Assembly (NCBI GenBank): GCA_021234155.1
Contig: JAJEKV010000090.1
Span: forward strand, 3,338,479-3,402,478
Source of the DNA: Isoetes taiwanensis
Taxonomy: Eukaryota > Streptophyta > Lycopodiopsida > Isoetales > Isoetaceae
DNA length: 64,000 nt
Direction of reading: 5' to 3'
Positions 22,290 through 36,300 of this stretch are shown here, piece by piece. The notes beneath the pieces are model-generated. The model saw only the letters and a program-made list of their open reading frames with translations. It made no database searches and had not been told where the DNA came from. The position numbers were made by a program, and so were the translations under genes. Numbering within the stretch: position 1 is the first letter of the stretch; each line of letters begins with the position of its first letter.

Positions 22290-24525
22290 ATGAGTAAAAG
22301 GCCATCGGACGATGCAAAGACAATATACATCCCGGACCGTGATAATCGGCCGAACGTCACAAATACATGATTATTTAAAGGCACGCTATCTATTAGCAAT
22401 GGAGGTGGCATGGAGAACAATGTCATATGACATAACAAATAAGTCTCCTCGTCAAGTTAAATGTCCGCCTCAAGATTCCGCCACATTTGAACACGAGGTC
22501 ATTGTTGGATCGATACTTTGTATCCTCCGATCTCGAGTTTGATGCTTCACATACATTTAGTATTATGAACAATATAATGTTGATTATATATAATTCAAGA
22601 TTGGCAATTGAATCTGGAACCTATACAGAACAAGAGAGGGAGGGGTTCATGAGAAACATTGTCAAGAGAAGGGTAAGGCAGCCAGTTGTATGTAGGATTT
22701 GCCTTGGATAGGAGAAGCATTTTATTTAAGTCAAATCTTGTTGCATCGCCCGCAATAACATGCTATGAGTTGACGCCAATGAGCAATGTGAAACGATCAC
22801 CAAGTCGCGAAATAGAAGGCTTGCTTGCAAATACGGTCATGAAAGAAGCAGTTTATCACTAAGTCCCACACTACCATGATTTCTTTTTGCCATGCTACTG
22901 CTCAATCAAAGTCCAGCAGTGGAGCTATGTACCAGATTCAAAATAACAATGAGTATTGGCCTATTAGATGAATATCCAAATGATGAAGTGATTGCATTTA
23001 GTGAATCCCTTCATCTAATCAACAATATTCTAACACAACATAGTACTAACATCATGGCATTCCCCATCCAACTACATCCTTGTCTTGAAGAAACGCCATG
23101 CACGAACTACAAAAATTTTTCCAACCATCAGAGGTACTTAGATAAAGTGGTGCAAATGACAAGCGTAATGAATACTGACCAACATGAAATATATAGCTTT
23201 ATTCAAGAATAGTTAGAAATATTAGAAAGCAGCCAAGCTATATTCATCGATGGAAAGGCCGGCAGAGGAAAAACATTCTTGCTAAATTGTGTATGCTTGT
23301 CTACATGAGGCAACCAACATATAGCACTCCCTTGCGGTACAACAACATTAGCGGCGGCTCTTCAGTGTCCAGGAGGACGAACGGTGCATTCGCTGTTCCA
23401 AATCCATGTGGAAATAATGCGAGACTTCACTCAATGATAGAACATGATTCCAGAGCAGCGGACCTGCTCATTGCATTCAAAGTCATTATATGGGATGAAT
23501 TTCCAATGGCCAACAAAGTTGTAATAGAAAGCGTTGATCATCTATTGCAATGACTATGCAAAGAATGCTCTTTTCGTTCGAGGCAATTTCATCGCCTTTG
23601 GGAGATTTCGCATGTGTAGCGCATGTTGTCAAGGGAGGAGGTAGAAATGCGTCATATAATGCATCTATAAAATCCTCTCCACTCTGGCAAAGTTTTCATG
23701 TGTTCAGATTAGAATAACCAATATGCAATGCGCGAGATCCTAAACTAATGCAATTTGTTGATCATATAGGAGAGAATTAGGAAGAATCCACAGTCTCACT
23801 GGACATCTTCAACACAACTACTAGCGTAGAAAATAGCGTTGAGTTTCTCTATCCATATAGCATCCTTAAAAACTCAGCAATATGTAAAACGCGTAAACTT
23901 TTTGTCAATAATTAACAAGAATGTTGATAATATCAACGATCCTTAATAGACTTTCTAGTGATGACAAACCATATTATAGTCATGATCATATCACAGAACG
24001 AGACGAAATCATACATGACCATCCCTATGCGACGTCAGATTTCCTAAATAACTTCACCCATTCTGGAATACCCAATCACGATCTAAAGCTTAAGGTAGGC
24101 GCTATATGTCACATTATGAAATGACTAGATATGGAAAAGGGTCTGGTAAAAAATGCAAGAGTTATGGTTGTTTCAATGCACGCAAAATTTATGATGATAA
24201 AAGTATAAGATGATACAGCTCAAGATGATGCATGCACATACCCGCCTCTAGAATGGATTTCTTTATCACCGGAGAACCGACCCTGGACTATACATAGACG
24301 ACAGTTATCCCTCCGATTATCTTATGCAACCACCTTCAACAGCTACCAAGGATTAACGTTGGATCGCATCATTATCCACTTACGCGCCGATGTATTTGCA
24401 CATGGCCAGTTATGCATTGCGCTTAGTCGCATGCGGACAAGAGAAGATGCACTCGTCTTACTTTCACCAGAAAACACTATGAAGTGCACTAAAAACATCG
24501 TTTATAAAGAGTTATTATGTTGATA
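22290..24525 (+). pseudogene. Helitron helicase half
   Basis: Continuation of the Helitron protein after the chromovirus. Near 22360 is DYLKARYLLAMEVAWR, matching the 'EYLDARYVSAxEAxWR' block. At 22905-22975 is TRFKITMSIGLLDEY. At 23170-23285 comes AIFIDGKAGRGKTFLLN, the Pif1-type Walker A motif, then TTLAAALQ and GGRTVHSLF. At 23466-23550 is VIIWDEFPMANK, the Walker B region. At 24300-24440 are RLSYATTFNSYQGLTLDR and AHGQLCIALSRMR, the last SF1 helicase motifs. It is frame-broken and has many stops, so it is old. No hairpin-CTRR terminus could be fixed; 24526-25000 shows nothing recognisable. Confidence 0.88.
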
Positions 24526-25035
24526 AATGAATGTTCTCCTTCATTCTTTTTCTATATAGGTCACGCAAGAAAATAGAAGAATTAAACTTCAAATAAGGTA
24601 CGTACTCTCCAACTTTTACAGTTATTCACAAGCATGTTTCTGTACAGGTTCGCAAATACTACTATCCCATATAAAAAGTTGGAGTTGCTGTAATGAACAA
24701 GGAACAAGAGACGCATCCATAAAGAGAGCACAAGTACCTAAACTACATCTCTTATTCCAAGTTAACAAAAATGTACAAAATTGTGGCCTTTTGTCCATAT
24801 GAAAAGACATGAACCAAAAGACACGTACAAGGATACTGTACAAATACATGTATAAACGTATATCTTGTTTTGTCCTAACGTTGCTTACAGTTGCTGATAT
24901 AAGGTATGTTAACCACGGGGGACACTCCCTCTTCACAAGATATGATAGATGACGTGCTATTCAATTACCATGGGATTCCCCCCATGCATCTTTGTGAGGT
25001 ACAAAAAAGAAAATGAATCAAGACAAAAAAAAGAA

Positions 25036-25545
25036 AAAAAATAACCATCGCGATGGCAGCCTAGTGGTCAAGCTATTCGTAATCCGCGACCCCCATCCAG
25101 GCCCAAAACCCACTGACTATCATCGGATGCCCATAAATAAAAAGGAAGAACAAAACGGATGGAGAGAGGAGAATAATGAAAAAAAATATTCATCACGGTG
25201 ATAGCCTAGTGGTAAAGCCATTAGTAATGGCCGACACCCACCCAGGCTCAAAACCCACTGACCCTCAGTAGATGCACATAAAAAAAAAAAGGAAAAAAAA
25301 GGGGGAGGGAGAGTAATGAAAAGAACGTCCATCCCAGTGACATCCTAGTGGTAAAGCCATTGGTAATGGGCAATCCCCACCAGGCCCAAAATCCATTGAA
25401 TGTTACTGGATGCTGGAAACAAAAAAGGATGGAACAAACAATAGTTGGAATCCCATGGTGGTCGACTATAGCATCTATCTATCCTACGGGTGCAAAACAC
25501 GAGGCAATAGTGCGGGTTCAACTCCTGCATGTTTTCAAGCTATCT
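25036..25545 (+). repeat. Tandem tRNA-derived SINE-like units
   Basis: Three head-to-tail units of about 140 bases, with A-box-like CAGCCTAGTGG (25057), TAGCCTAGTGG (25202) and CATCCTAGTGG (25341). About 40 bases further on, each has a degenerate B-box-like AGGCYCAAAAYCCA. Each unit ends in an A-rich tail. A fourth, diverged part ends in GGTTCAACTCC (25515-25525), a good B box. Box sequence and spacing fit an internal RNA polymerase III promoter. 25546-26167 after it holds nothing recognisable. Confidence 0.6.
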
Positions 25546-26167
25546 GCCTGAATTGATACATAAAGTAGTCTTAGCGATTCTAACCTATAGACGAGCGAAC
25601 TTAAAAGGATTAGGATGTTAATGATGAGTTTAGGATGTTAATAATGAGTTTAACTGCACGTGTTTAATTTGTCATCGTTAAAAAATATAGTGGATTTAAT
25701 TGAACAGGTTAGGAACATTATAATGGATCCAATTGAATAGGCTACGAACCAAAGAGATGTTCGCGGTGGCCTTGGACGCCACAATAAATTTCTTGTAAAA
25801 TTAATAATAGCACCCGTCTAGACAAATACACATAGATTTTTTAATCTCTTCTCAGATGTAATATCCTACCCTCAACAAAAAAAGGGGGCATGGGGTTATG
25901 CAAATTATAAGTGCACTGCAGCACTTATCATATAACTCTTTTACACCTTAACTATATCATTTGCAATATGCAAATTGTAAAAACATCATGTTTTGCAACA
26001 CTTTGCAATACAATTTTTACGCTTTAGCTATGTCATTATCCAATTTAGTTTTCTACACACGTATTGCGAACATGTGCACATATTGTTGTCTATCATTGAA
26101 CGAGAGGATTGAACAATCTTTCTTGAAAAGAATAACAGGAAATGCTTGAGCATTTCCCAGCTTAAAC

Positions 26168-27496
26168 AGTAGCGAGCAACATTGGAGTCTTATCTTCCTT
26201 GTACCCTGAGCAAAAGTCTCATGTGGGGAGATGGGCGGTTCTTGGCGCAGGCGGCAGCGGCTAGGGCGGTGATGTGAGACAGGGGCCGCCCCCCTTCTCT
26301 CCACCGGAACTGCTGCTAATCTATTGCTTTCCCAACTCTGATTTCTGTTGCTAGAAGGGAAACTTCGACTTCTGTTTGTGGATTTGAGAAATTATAGCAG
26401 GACGATTTTCTGTAGCAGCACCAGGGCGGTCTGCTAATGATTCCGGGTAAGCCACTAACGTGGTTATCTTTTCTCTTCTGCTTCCTTCTGCTTCGGAAGC
26501 ATTATGTTCTGGCTCAAAAGACTATTTCTTGAAGGATTCTTGAAGGATTCTTGAAGGATCTTTCCTCTTTTTATGGCTGTTATTATCTTTTTGAGCAAAA
26601 GACACACCGAAATGACATAGATGTCTATAAGGTGGAGCAAGATTTTGGAATGTTAGCTTATGGTGGCAGTTTTCAGATTTCGGCAGTGCTATCTTTTTCC
26701 AAGTCCTCTTTACAGTAGAAATTTTTCCTTTCCCCTTCACTCTTTCTTTCTATCAGAAAGATCTGGATTATGTATTTGGATGATAGTAAAGGCTCACACT
26801 GATTAGTTAAATTATGTGGATTACTACGGATTTGTTGGTAAATGGACAGGAATTGCAGATATAACAGGTAGCATGGCAGCATGGTGAGATGATCTTAAAT
26901 ACTCGGTTCTTGCTCAGGTACTGCTATGCCTGAGCGGATCTTTCAAGTGCTGATGCTTGACTGATTCTGGTACTGCTATGCCAAGAACCCTATGTTTATT
27001 TAGCTCTCGGTTCTTGCTCAGGTACTGCTATGCCTTGGGTGAATCTTTCAAGTGCTGATGCTTGATTGGTTTTGGTACGACTATGCCAAGAACCTCATTC
27101 CATTTTGCTACTGCTATCCAGATAGACAGGTTTTCTTGCCTTTTCCCAATATTTCAGGAGAATTTATGTGGTTCTACTATTTGGTTTGAGAATTTAGGGG
27201 GCCTTAATGGCTTATCTCAGGTATCATCATTACAATATCTGGTTACTAGGTGGACAGGGATTATGGTGCTTCATACATATTAGGCTTTTGGAGCTGTTAA
27301 TAAGTTTCTGCACAAGAAAGATGAAGATGTTGAGTAACTCCTGTAGTAATCTTTCTACTGTGAAGAAACATTCTAGTTGTTGTGCTTAATTATGATTTGA
27401 TCCATGTGGGATCCCTTATGATGTAATACTTCCTATATGATTAATATAAAACTTCGTTCCTTCAAAAAAAAAAAAAAAAAAAAAAAAGTAGCGAGC
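26168..27496 (+). mobile_element. Retroposed poly(A) sequence with target duplication
   Basis: AGTAGCGAGC occurs at 26168-26177 and again at 27487-27496, directly after a run of about 24 A. The inserted 1.3 kb ends ATAAAACTTCGTTCCTTCAAAA, here shortened, a typical LINE-type 3' end. The left part is GC-richer (26220-26300). No RT or other domain is seen, so it may be a non-autonomous retroposon or a retrocopied transcript rather than a LINE body. Confidence 0.7.
26902..27109 (+). repeat. 104-bp tandem duplication inside the retroposon
   Basis: Two copies starting CTCGGTTCTTGCTCAGG at 26902 and 27006, both running to GCCAAGAACC. Confidence 0.85.
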
Positions 27497-30400
27497 TTTA
27501 CCAAATATTCCAATTGAAAAGTAGCTTCGATGTGGCTTCAACAACACATATGCAAAGAACGCAAAAAACTTGGCTTAACATCAAATTCAGTTATACTATA
27601 GAAAAACTAGCCATTTTCTTGCAATTAGAACTCTGAACTCTTAAAACATAAATAAAGCTCCCCTCTCTCCCTCACCCCCTCCTCCCAACCCTCACACGAC
27701 CCTCTCATCTTTTCAAAAAGGGTGTATATTTAGGCAACCTTAATATGAGTGGAAAATCAATGATTCTTAGAACTTCCTATTTAACAAGGTATGGATATAG
27801 GAGATGCTACAAGTTATGAGGAAGATAAAGAAGTTTCTATGTTTTGCACAAACTATGTCGAACTCTTCTAAAGGGTTGATATTTTGAAGGATACTTAACC
27901 CTTGTTGGCATGTGTAGTTCCTAAATGTTTTGGCTCTAAAGAAAACTAGCCATCCAAAATGCTTCCTAAAACATTTAAAGTTCTTTAATGTGCTTTTTGC
28001 CTTTAGCCATGTCAATAACCAAGTTCGTTTCTCATTGTGTCCATATAGTTACCTACATATTTAGAAAAGCTATGCATACTATTCATCCTTAGATTAGATA
28101 GTCTGTGTTAGTGGGCAATCTTTCTTGGAGAATAACACGATGCAACCAACCTCCTAAAGCACTCAAGCTTTTCTCCACTATGTTTCTTTTGATTCTCAAA
28201 TAGTAGCAAATACACACCTGAAAAAGCAAGAACCAGTTAGCACTGGACTTGATAAAAGATGCAAAATAGTTATGATAATTAGCGCATTGAATGTTTCAGA
28301 ATAAAAAATATAATTGTCTATAAGAACTAAGTTCTATGGACACTGTTTATGTAAGAACATGATCTCCAACTTTCATAACCTCCACTCACATCTTCGCTCC
28401 TCGTCTTTCTCCATCTTGCTTATTTGAAACATGTGAAGGGATTCTGTTTTCTAATACTTGTTAACAACTACTATGATATTTGGACATAACATCAATATTT
28501 TTAGCATTCCCCATAAAACCGACTTATATCTAAAGTAGTAGTGGCTTGTGAATAAGACTCCTCTAGGAGAGGAAGGAGAAAGTGGAATTCTTGATAAGTG
28601 GTCTATAATATGCACATACAACTAGTAGCTTTTCCTTTTTTTTTGCTTTTTTTCTTTTTTTTTTTTCTTGAAGGACAAAGATTTATCATTACAGGTAAAC
28701 TTTTACAAAGCCCTATAGTAGACATACACCGTTTTGAACAATACAATCAGCAACGTTCTTCATACCTTGGATGATTTTATTCAATTTTAATTCAATCCAT
28801 TGGATCCATGTCCTCATGTAGACACATGTCCTATGCCCCTGTAAACCATATAACTTGATACAATATGCATAGAACCCACCATTAAAAATTGATACCTTGA
28901 GGTATTTGACGGGAAAAAAAATTAAGAACGATAATAAGTGTATCCACAATATATTTTAATATAATCATTAACCTTTATAGTATAGATGCCAATCGTAGGT
29001 ACTCATTGAGTTGTAGCTCATACATAAGGCCATCCACTAAAATAAGTGTGTTTCTAGCCCATACATATGGCAATCCACCAGAATAAGCATGTACAACATG
29101 AAAAAAATGGCGTCTAGTTTTCTATTGTATCCAACTACTAGGAATCACAATCTTTATCAATCCAATCTATAATTAAATGAATGTTGAAATTTAAGGTAGC
29201 TTTGTCTACCATCAATGAAACTTAAAAAGATTTATATGCAACATAGGGTGCACTCGCCAATCGAGTAAGTTAAGTTAAATTTTGATCTTTAACGAAATTT
29301 ATATTCACACCACTAGTTTAGTTGGCTTATAGTTACTAAATTTCATTAAGAATTATTTTAGCTCTTTTAATCAAAACTTTGTCTTCGCATTGTATCCAGG
29401 TTTATTAGCAAAATTAACTCAAAGCTAACCAAAATAAAAAATAACACCAAAAGTTAAAGCCACCTCCATAGATGTCACTAGTTTACTATACTTATGCCCT
29501 TGACTAGCTTAGACTAACTTAACTAGACATGTGCGAACATATGTAGCTTAGGTATCTTTAACCAAGACTCTTAGTTAGACATGTGCAAAACGGTTTCTCA
29601 TTAAGGTAGCTTAACTAAATTCCTTAATTAACTTTAGTGTGAACAAAGTTAACTTAACTTAATGATAAAAGTTAACTGCTGGGTGTAAATGTACCCTTAG
29701 TCAAAGATACCCTAGTTAATAGTGGTGGTTATAAGAGCTCTATCATTTGATGTATGAAATATAGGGTATTCTATTAAGCAATGCTCCATGATTAAACCTT
29801 ACTTGGCAATGCTTTTATGATAATGGAAGTATTGTAAACATTTTTCCAACAGGCCTGCAAAGGCATGGGCTTTGATAATAATGTTATTTCTTTCCCTCCT
29901 CCTTCTATGGCACACTATCTAGCATTGTGCCTGTTTTTGAAACTATTGAAACTTAAAAATTCAAATTTTCAATCTTTAAGTAAATAAAAGGGGTTCGGGA
30001 GCATAGTGGGGTTGGGTTTGCTTTGAATATACGGATTTATATCTTTACTTTGAAGGCATATCTTCATTTTGAAGACATGTTGCAAATATGTGACTAACAA
30101 AGAACATATGATGATATAGTAAAAATTATATGTACATAACGTGCTATTTAAAATACTTCAAATATTAGAAGAAGAGAAAAGAGAAAATAGTACGAGAGAG
30201 CTCAAAGATCACTAATATATCTATACACCTTTTACGGTTATAAAGTGGTTCAATTAATAGCAACCTTACTATATTAGTAGATTATTGTAGTTTAAGAAAC
30301 AAAGGCAATATGTCAAATCAAAAAGTCTTTTATATTGATGTAGTTGAATTTGAGAATGTAAGATACCTTTGTCGATTTTTTGGTTTCCACGCTTACAAGT

Positions 30401-32960
30401 GGAGCCAACTATACCATCAACAATCCATATCTAAGGTTAAAAAATCAGCAGAAATAAAGCATCAAGTTTGCTATTCCTTTCTTTTATAGTATGCATGTCA
30501 TAAAGAATCACTTCATAAGATCAATCTTTTACAGCAAGCATTACCTTATGATACCTAATAATTGAAGTTACATGTTCTCTATTGTTACCAATGGGAAATG
30601 TATTCCAACAGAATAAATTCATGTAACTTACCTTCAAAAAAGTAAATGTGAACTCATGTTTTCTATATCTTAGGTCTTGTGTTTTGTATATCTTAGGCCT
30701 CACATCACACATCCCAACAAGAAGTGAAGAAAATCCTTATTGTAGTTAGCATATGGGAAACTGTGAAATCATTGACAACATTTTAGATTTGATAATGTAT
30801 GAACCTTTTGGTCAGTTGGACGAGATTTGCAAGGACAAGGTAATCAATATCCTTTTCAGCAAAAAGCAGTGCTCATATATACCACTTTGACTTCATTAGA
30901 ATCATGGGATATCTATCAACAAGTTGAATGGAAACACATTCTTCTCATGATTATAAGAAAATTTTGAATGACTGGAATGATCAAATATTGTTACTTTAGA
31001 AAAAGTAAAGTATTGTGTTCCTCTACAACTACTGGTTATATGGCGCGCCACTATTTTCTATGTTCCATACCTTTATGCATTATAATATTTTCAAAAGCAT
31101 GCCACCCTCCATATTTTTAGCAAGGAAGCCATTGACACAGATAACAAAGTTGTTGATGGCATTGGTGAATGAGAAGATAGTTATGATTTCTAGTGTGATC
31201 CCAAGGAAATACCCCTTTCAATATCTTTTTCTTCCATTTAGTTGACTAGAAGAATGAACAACTCATATACCATAGGAAACTGTTCAACATTCTTAATACT
31301 TCAATAGGCTTCATCATTATTGGGCTTGGTTGATAAGATATAACTAGATAGGTGTTCATTTTAAAGTGCCTCGGATGGGAAATTTTTGTCCCTAGGTCAA
31401 GTGCTAAAATAAAGAATATATAAATACATTGGCCCACATCTATTGTTATCCTTTTCTAAATTGTTACCTTCGTTAGCTTCTTTTACAAACAAATTCAAAT
31501 TCATACTATTCCTTTATGCATCACAATTTCTTTGTTGTCTTTTATTCCTTGTCTTTTTCTTTGAGTTCAATTCTCTCAAGTTTCTTTAGGAGTAGTATAT
31601 TTGCCACCATCTTGTCACCTCACCAATTGGCACTCATTATGTCACCTTTCTTGTCTTTATTTCTATGGTAGTTTAATGTTTCAAGTACTAGATGAAACAC
31701 CTCTGACAAATATATAGATACCATACGTTCATGACAATACCTAGACAATATTTGTGCCTTTTAATTCTTAGGAAGACTCCAGACAAAGTAGAATTGGTTA
31801 GGAAAACTTTAGCCAAACATCTTTGGAGACCCCTAATCCAGACAAATAATGACAGTCTCAATAGGTAAGGAGAGCATCCGTAAGGGAGCTCAAAGAGAGA
31901 GTTTCATCAAATGGAATTAAAACATTGTCCTTTCGAGATTGTAAAGAAAAGCATTATAAAAAAAAAGTTGAGAAAGAGTTCTATAAAGAGATTTAAGAAC
32001 ACGAAAGCATGAGACATTCCTTAATGCCAATTCCAAAAGGCGTACCTTGACATTCTATTTTCGAGGATGCTAAAAAACCAATTAGAAGATCCATCTAAAA
32101 ATTATAAACTTAGGAACATTCATCCAGCCATGCAAAAACATCTGCAAACTAGTGCAAACAATAACATCCATCTATAAGAGAACATTCGTTTAGCCAGGAA
32201 TAATCATCTGCAAACTACTCAGAGAAAAACATCCCCCATAAAATGACGATTTAGATTGCAGAATAACATCGCCTTTGAAAATACTATCAATTCCAATGAA
32301 AACTTGGTTAAAAAGATACATCCATCCAACAAATAGAAAATGATTAGAACGACTACAACGACTCGATAGAAAGATTAATTAATGGTGATTGATTTCAAAA
32401 TCCCAAGAAATAAACAAATGAACAAGGCGACACGCTAAGAAAGAGATTGTAAAAGGAGTAGTTGGATGGAATTAGCATGGAAAGGTAATGGAAGAACATC
32501 TAAAATGATTAAACTAGAAAAGAGGCACACATCAAACCTCAATGTTGGACAAGCATAACTGATGCACAAACGGTTATAGCAGCAGCTTGACCTATGGCAA
32601 AGCGACCCCACCTAATTTTCTTTGATTTTTCCTTCTATTTCTTTTTGTGTGTGGGTGAATGATCTTCCATGATCTGATATATAGGTGCACGATTTGATAT
32701 AGTTGTAGTGATAGCATGGGCATGATCCAGACCCCTTCAAAATCCTTCTCGTTTATGTAGAAGGTAGGTTTTGATCTTTTGATAAGTTGGCTTCAACCTT
32801 ATATAGAAAGTTACCGTTTATCTTTGTTTCAAGATTAAAAGATAAATGAGTTTCTCGAGCAAGTCTAGATGTCCCAGGCCTTCTATAAACCCCTCCTAGC
32901 AGAGTAGTTTTAATATGTGAAGTAGGAAGTCGGAGATATCCCGTCAATTATAGCACAATC
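27497..32960. other. AT-rich stretch without recognised genes
   Basis: Only short unsupported ORFs. A pyrimidine run at about 28635-28670 followed by 'cttgaaggacaaag' looks like the poly(A) end of a minus-strand retroposon whose body is not recognisable. The rest shows no domain, RNA gene or clear repeat. Confidence 0.4.
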
Positions 32961-32964
32961 ACGG

Positions 32965-33340
32965 TCAGTCCTCTGTTGCCAAAACTGCTCGCCAAAATTC
33001 TTTAGCAATGGACAGCATGGGCAAAGGAAACAGGGGTATGTGCACTTGGACAGACAGGTTTTAGACCTAAACGTTCCACTATTGACCACACTTTCACATT
33101 GGGCATCTTGTTAGAGGACAACAGAAATAAGCAAATGGGATTTGTACTGCTGCTTCGTGGATTTAGTAAAGGCTTTTGGCATTGTGCCTGGGAAGAAGTT
33201 GTGGAAGATTATTGCAGCTAGGAGTCTCTGGGAACTGCAAAATGCAATATACATGTTGTAAATAGTCACAACTCGAATGCCTCCATCATGACATCCTATC
33301 AACGTTCGTGTAGGAGTGTACCAGAGATGTCCACTATCTC
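32965..33340 (+). pseudogene. Non-LTR reverse transcriptase fragment
   Basis: Reads LLAKIL, then QTGFRPKRSTIDHTFTLGIL, then a degraded DFSKAFD equivalent (RGFSKGFW) and, after frame changes, VYQRCPLS in place of the usual GVxQGCPLS. These are the fingers-to-palm motifs of LINE reverse transcriptases. Only about 370 bases remain; the YxDD part is absent. Confidence 0.7.
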
Positions 33341-36300
33341 AATTGCAAGGTTTTGACCTTGCCGAATCATTTATCATTGAATCACAATTCTACTTGCAGC
33401 AATTCACAAGAATTTGAGGAAGAGAGACACTAGTTGCAAGTTTTGATCACTTAAGCAGTTTTTACAAGACAACAGTGAAGTCTGGAAGATGTTTCAAGAT
33501 TTGGTAACTCTAAATCTTTGCTATATGTGGAAATTCTGCTTTGATTCCATGTCTTTATACCATTTTTTTTTCGTTCCTTTGCATTGATTCGTTTACCTAG
33601 CCATAGTCAAATCTATAGGAAAAGTGGCCTAGCCCTAAAACACAATAGAATATGTCTGCATCCATTTAGAGGTATGGTCACTTTGAAAAGCTCCGGTAGA
33701 CATGAAGGGCTTTGCTAGGCTTGAAAAAGTGATGTTGCCTAATCAGATGAAGCACTTCAGAGCTGAGATTAGGGACTCTCGTACTGCCATAGCTGCCCCA
33801 ATGCAGAAGAATCGCCTGTTTATATTTGTATAGTCAAAATGAGAAGAGAGGTCACATATATCATTATCAGCCTTGACCTCTGTTATCAGCCCCTGAGAAT
33901 GGGCTACTACGTGTGCCATATTTTGTACTCTTACAACTGGAAAATAATAGTTAGCATGAGAGTGAGCTGAAGCAAAGGATCGGCTGGTTAGGCATCATGA
34001 AGTGAGGTAGAAGGAAATTTGAACTTTGAACATATCAAAGAGAAAATAGTTTATAGAAAGGAATGAGAACAAGGACCATGTTTGTAGAGGAAGACTTCCT
34101 TATCACTATTGTTTTATTTGTTTTGTTATTGTGCTCTATACATTCTCTAAACGAGGAGCACCCTGGACTACCTCGGCCATCGGATTCATCGATTCTACAG
34201 CCCCAACGAGGTGCACCTAACTACATCGGTAGTTGGATCCATCGATCTTTTGACTTAGAGTGTATGTTGGGGCCTCTGAACGCCTCTCGTTTTGATTTTG
34301 ATCATATATAATTAAAGACGCTTATGATTTTGACATATAAAATACGGGTTGGCCTAAGGTTTTGAATATAAGATATGGGGACTCAACCCTCTTCTCATAA
34401 GAATACTTTGACAAATATAACCAGCGGCATAACAAGGTTATTTTTTCGATTCAATCTGTGTTTCTTTTTGTTCTTCATTTTTATATTGTATTTAGATAAT
34501 ATGTAGCAATATAAAAAGTTTGTTAGACGTCTTTTGTATACTTTCCCAGCCACTTTTAGCTTGGTGCTTGCAGTCATAACTGAGGTGTGCAATGTTGCAT
34601 CTTTCCATGCTTATTTCCTTTTATTTCTTGCTGGAGTATCAGGAAGTATTGGAGCATTAGTACTACCATTCCAATTTGAAGAGCCATTTCTATTATCTTG
34701 TATGCCTGATCAGATCACCTTTTAAAGCTAGCTAGAACCTCAAGTTTCATCATATTTTGATGGATTACCAGCTTACTAAAAGAAATGTTTGAAAAGCCAC
34801 TAAAAGCTCAACACATACCTTTGTTGGGGGAAACAAAAAAGGCCTCAACAAAATATGACCTACTTATATAAGCTGGGTTATATTGAAGGTAAATGAAAAG
34901 CAGTAAATCTGCAAAATGTATTGTATATTCCAAGCTTAGTTAGAAATTTAACTTCAGTTTGTCAATTAGTTGACGTGGATTTCAAGATTGTGTCTGAACA
35001 ATTGCAACGTAGAACATTTGGCATCCGTGGATGAAAAAAATCAATTCAAGTCAATTCAATTCTCATTACTGAAAGACATTGAAAGAGCAATATTGGCTAT
35101 AGGGCCACCTCTAAGAGTGTTGCTATAGTTTTATGCTTTACCCCCGGTCCTCCTAATGGATTAGAAACTTGAGGAAGGAAATAGTCTACTTTTGTTGATT
35201 TTTCCATGGAATCATCACTACCACCTTCGAGATTATATTTGAAGAAGACAGAGTTATGCTTATTTAGTCCTAGAGTAAGAGTATGTACCTAGAGAAGCTC
35301 CCAGAACCTTGGGGTATTAAGGACATAGGTTTGTGTCTTGGCCTAGGTGCTACTAGGAAATTGCAGTTGAGATTCAAAAGTAAAAAAGAGGGTAAAATTT
35401 TTTATGTGGAGCTATGAACTAGGTCTCACATTGGACATGAGCAACCACTGCCTAAGAGCCCATCCCCATTAGGTCATGCCACATGCCAAACTGGGACATA
35501 GGTTTTGCATTCCCACTATGTCTGTCGCAATTGAGTTGTGCCTACATGGCACATGCACTCGGCCAAATTTGAGATAAAGAATGTTTGTTTCTAGTTGAAA
35601 TTAGAAATGTTCGATTGAGCTAGTGATTGCATCATAGGAAAATTTTTATATGTTCTTATGCATATTTCTATAAGGGCAATACAAATTTTCGATTGGAAAC
35701 TTGAAAGAACCAATTAATTTAGAGAACAATAGCAATTTTTTTAATGGAATTCAAAAGGGTTGTCCAAAACTAAGCACAGATAGCTCGACGATTTCAGACG
35801 CTTGATTGAAGCATCTGAAAAGCTCAAGTTGAAACTAGCCTTGTCATGGAGTATGCATTTTTTTTTAATCAAGGATTGAGCTTCTTTGTCTTCTTGGAAT
35901 CATTTTTTTTTTTTTTTCTGTAGTGTGCTTTTCAACTATGTAATGGGAATTGTGGCTAGATTTTGCCTTCTTTAGGATGATATGGTGAAGTAAGGGAATT
36001 GAGACTACCACCTAAAGGGCATGTACCCTAAACTTGAACATTATACCTCCCTTGCCTGCTCAATACCTTTTTATATATACAAGAAACACCCTAGGACTTG
36101 AATTTTGGTGTTGGGCGTTCCACCTGGAATTCAAGCCCCGTGATGTTTCTTGAAACGTGAATGTAAGCTAACTCAAAATCTTGTCGATAAAGTTGGTAGA
36201 ATGTAAGTTATGTTCGTCAAAATGTGCAATAAAACAGTTAGAATGAAGGTAGAAGGCCATAATGTACATGTATGGTAACACAAAGAACACAAAGGTAAAA

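Noticed and set aside
24526-25000. Helitron 3' terminus (hairpin plus CTRR)
   Set aside because: No convincing hairpin followed by CTRR could be identified by eye after the helicase end.
34063-34311. 82-codon ORF with a signal-peptide-like start
   Set aside because: Its second half is made by a 55-bp direct repeat and no splice or homology evidence supports a secreted protein.
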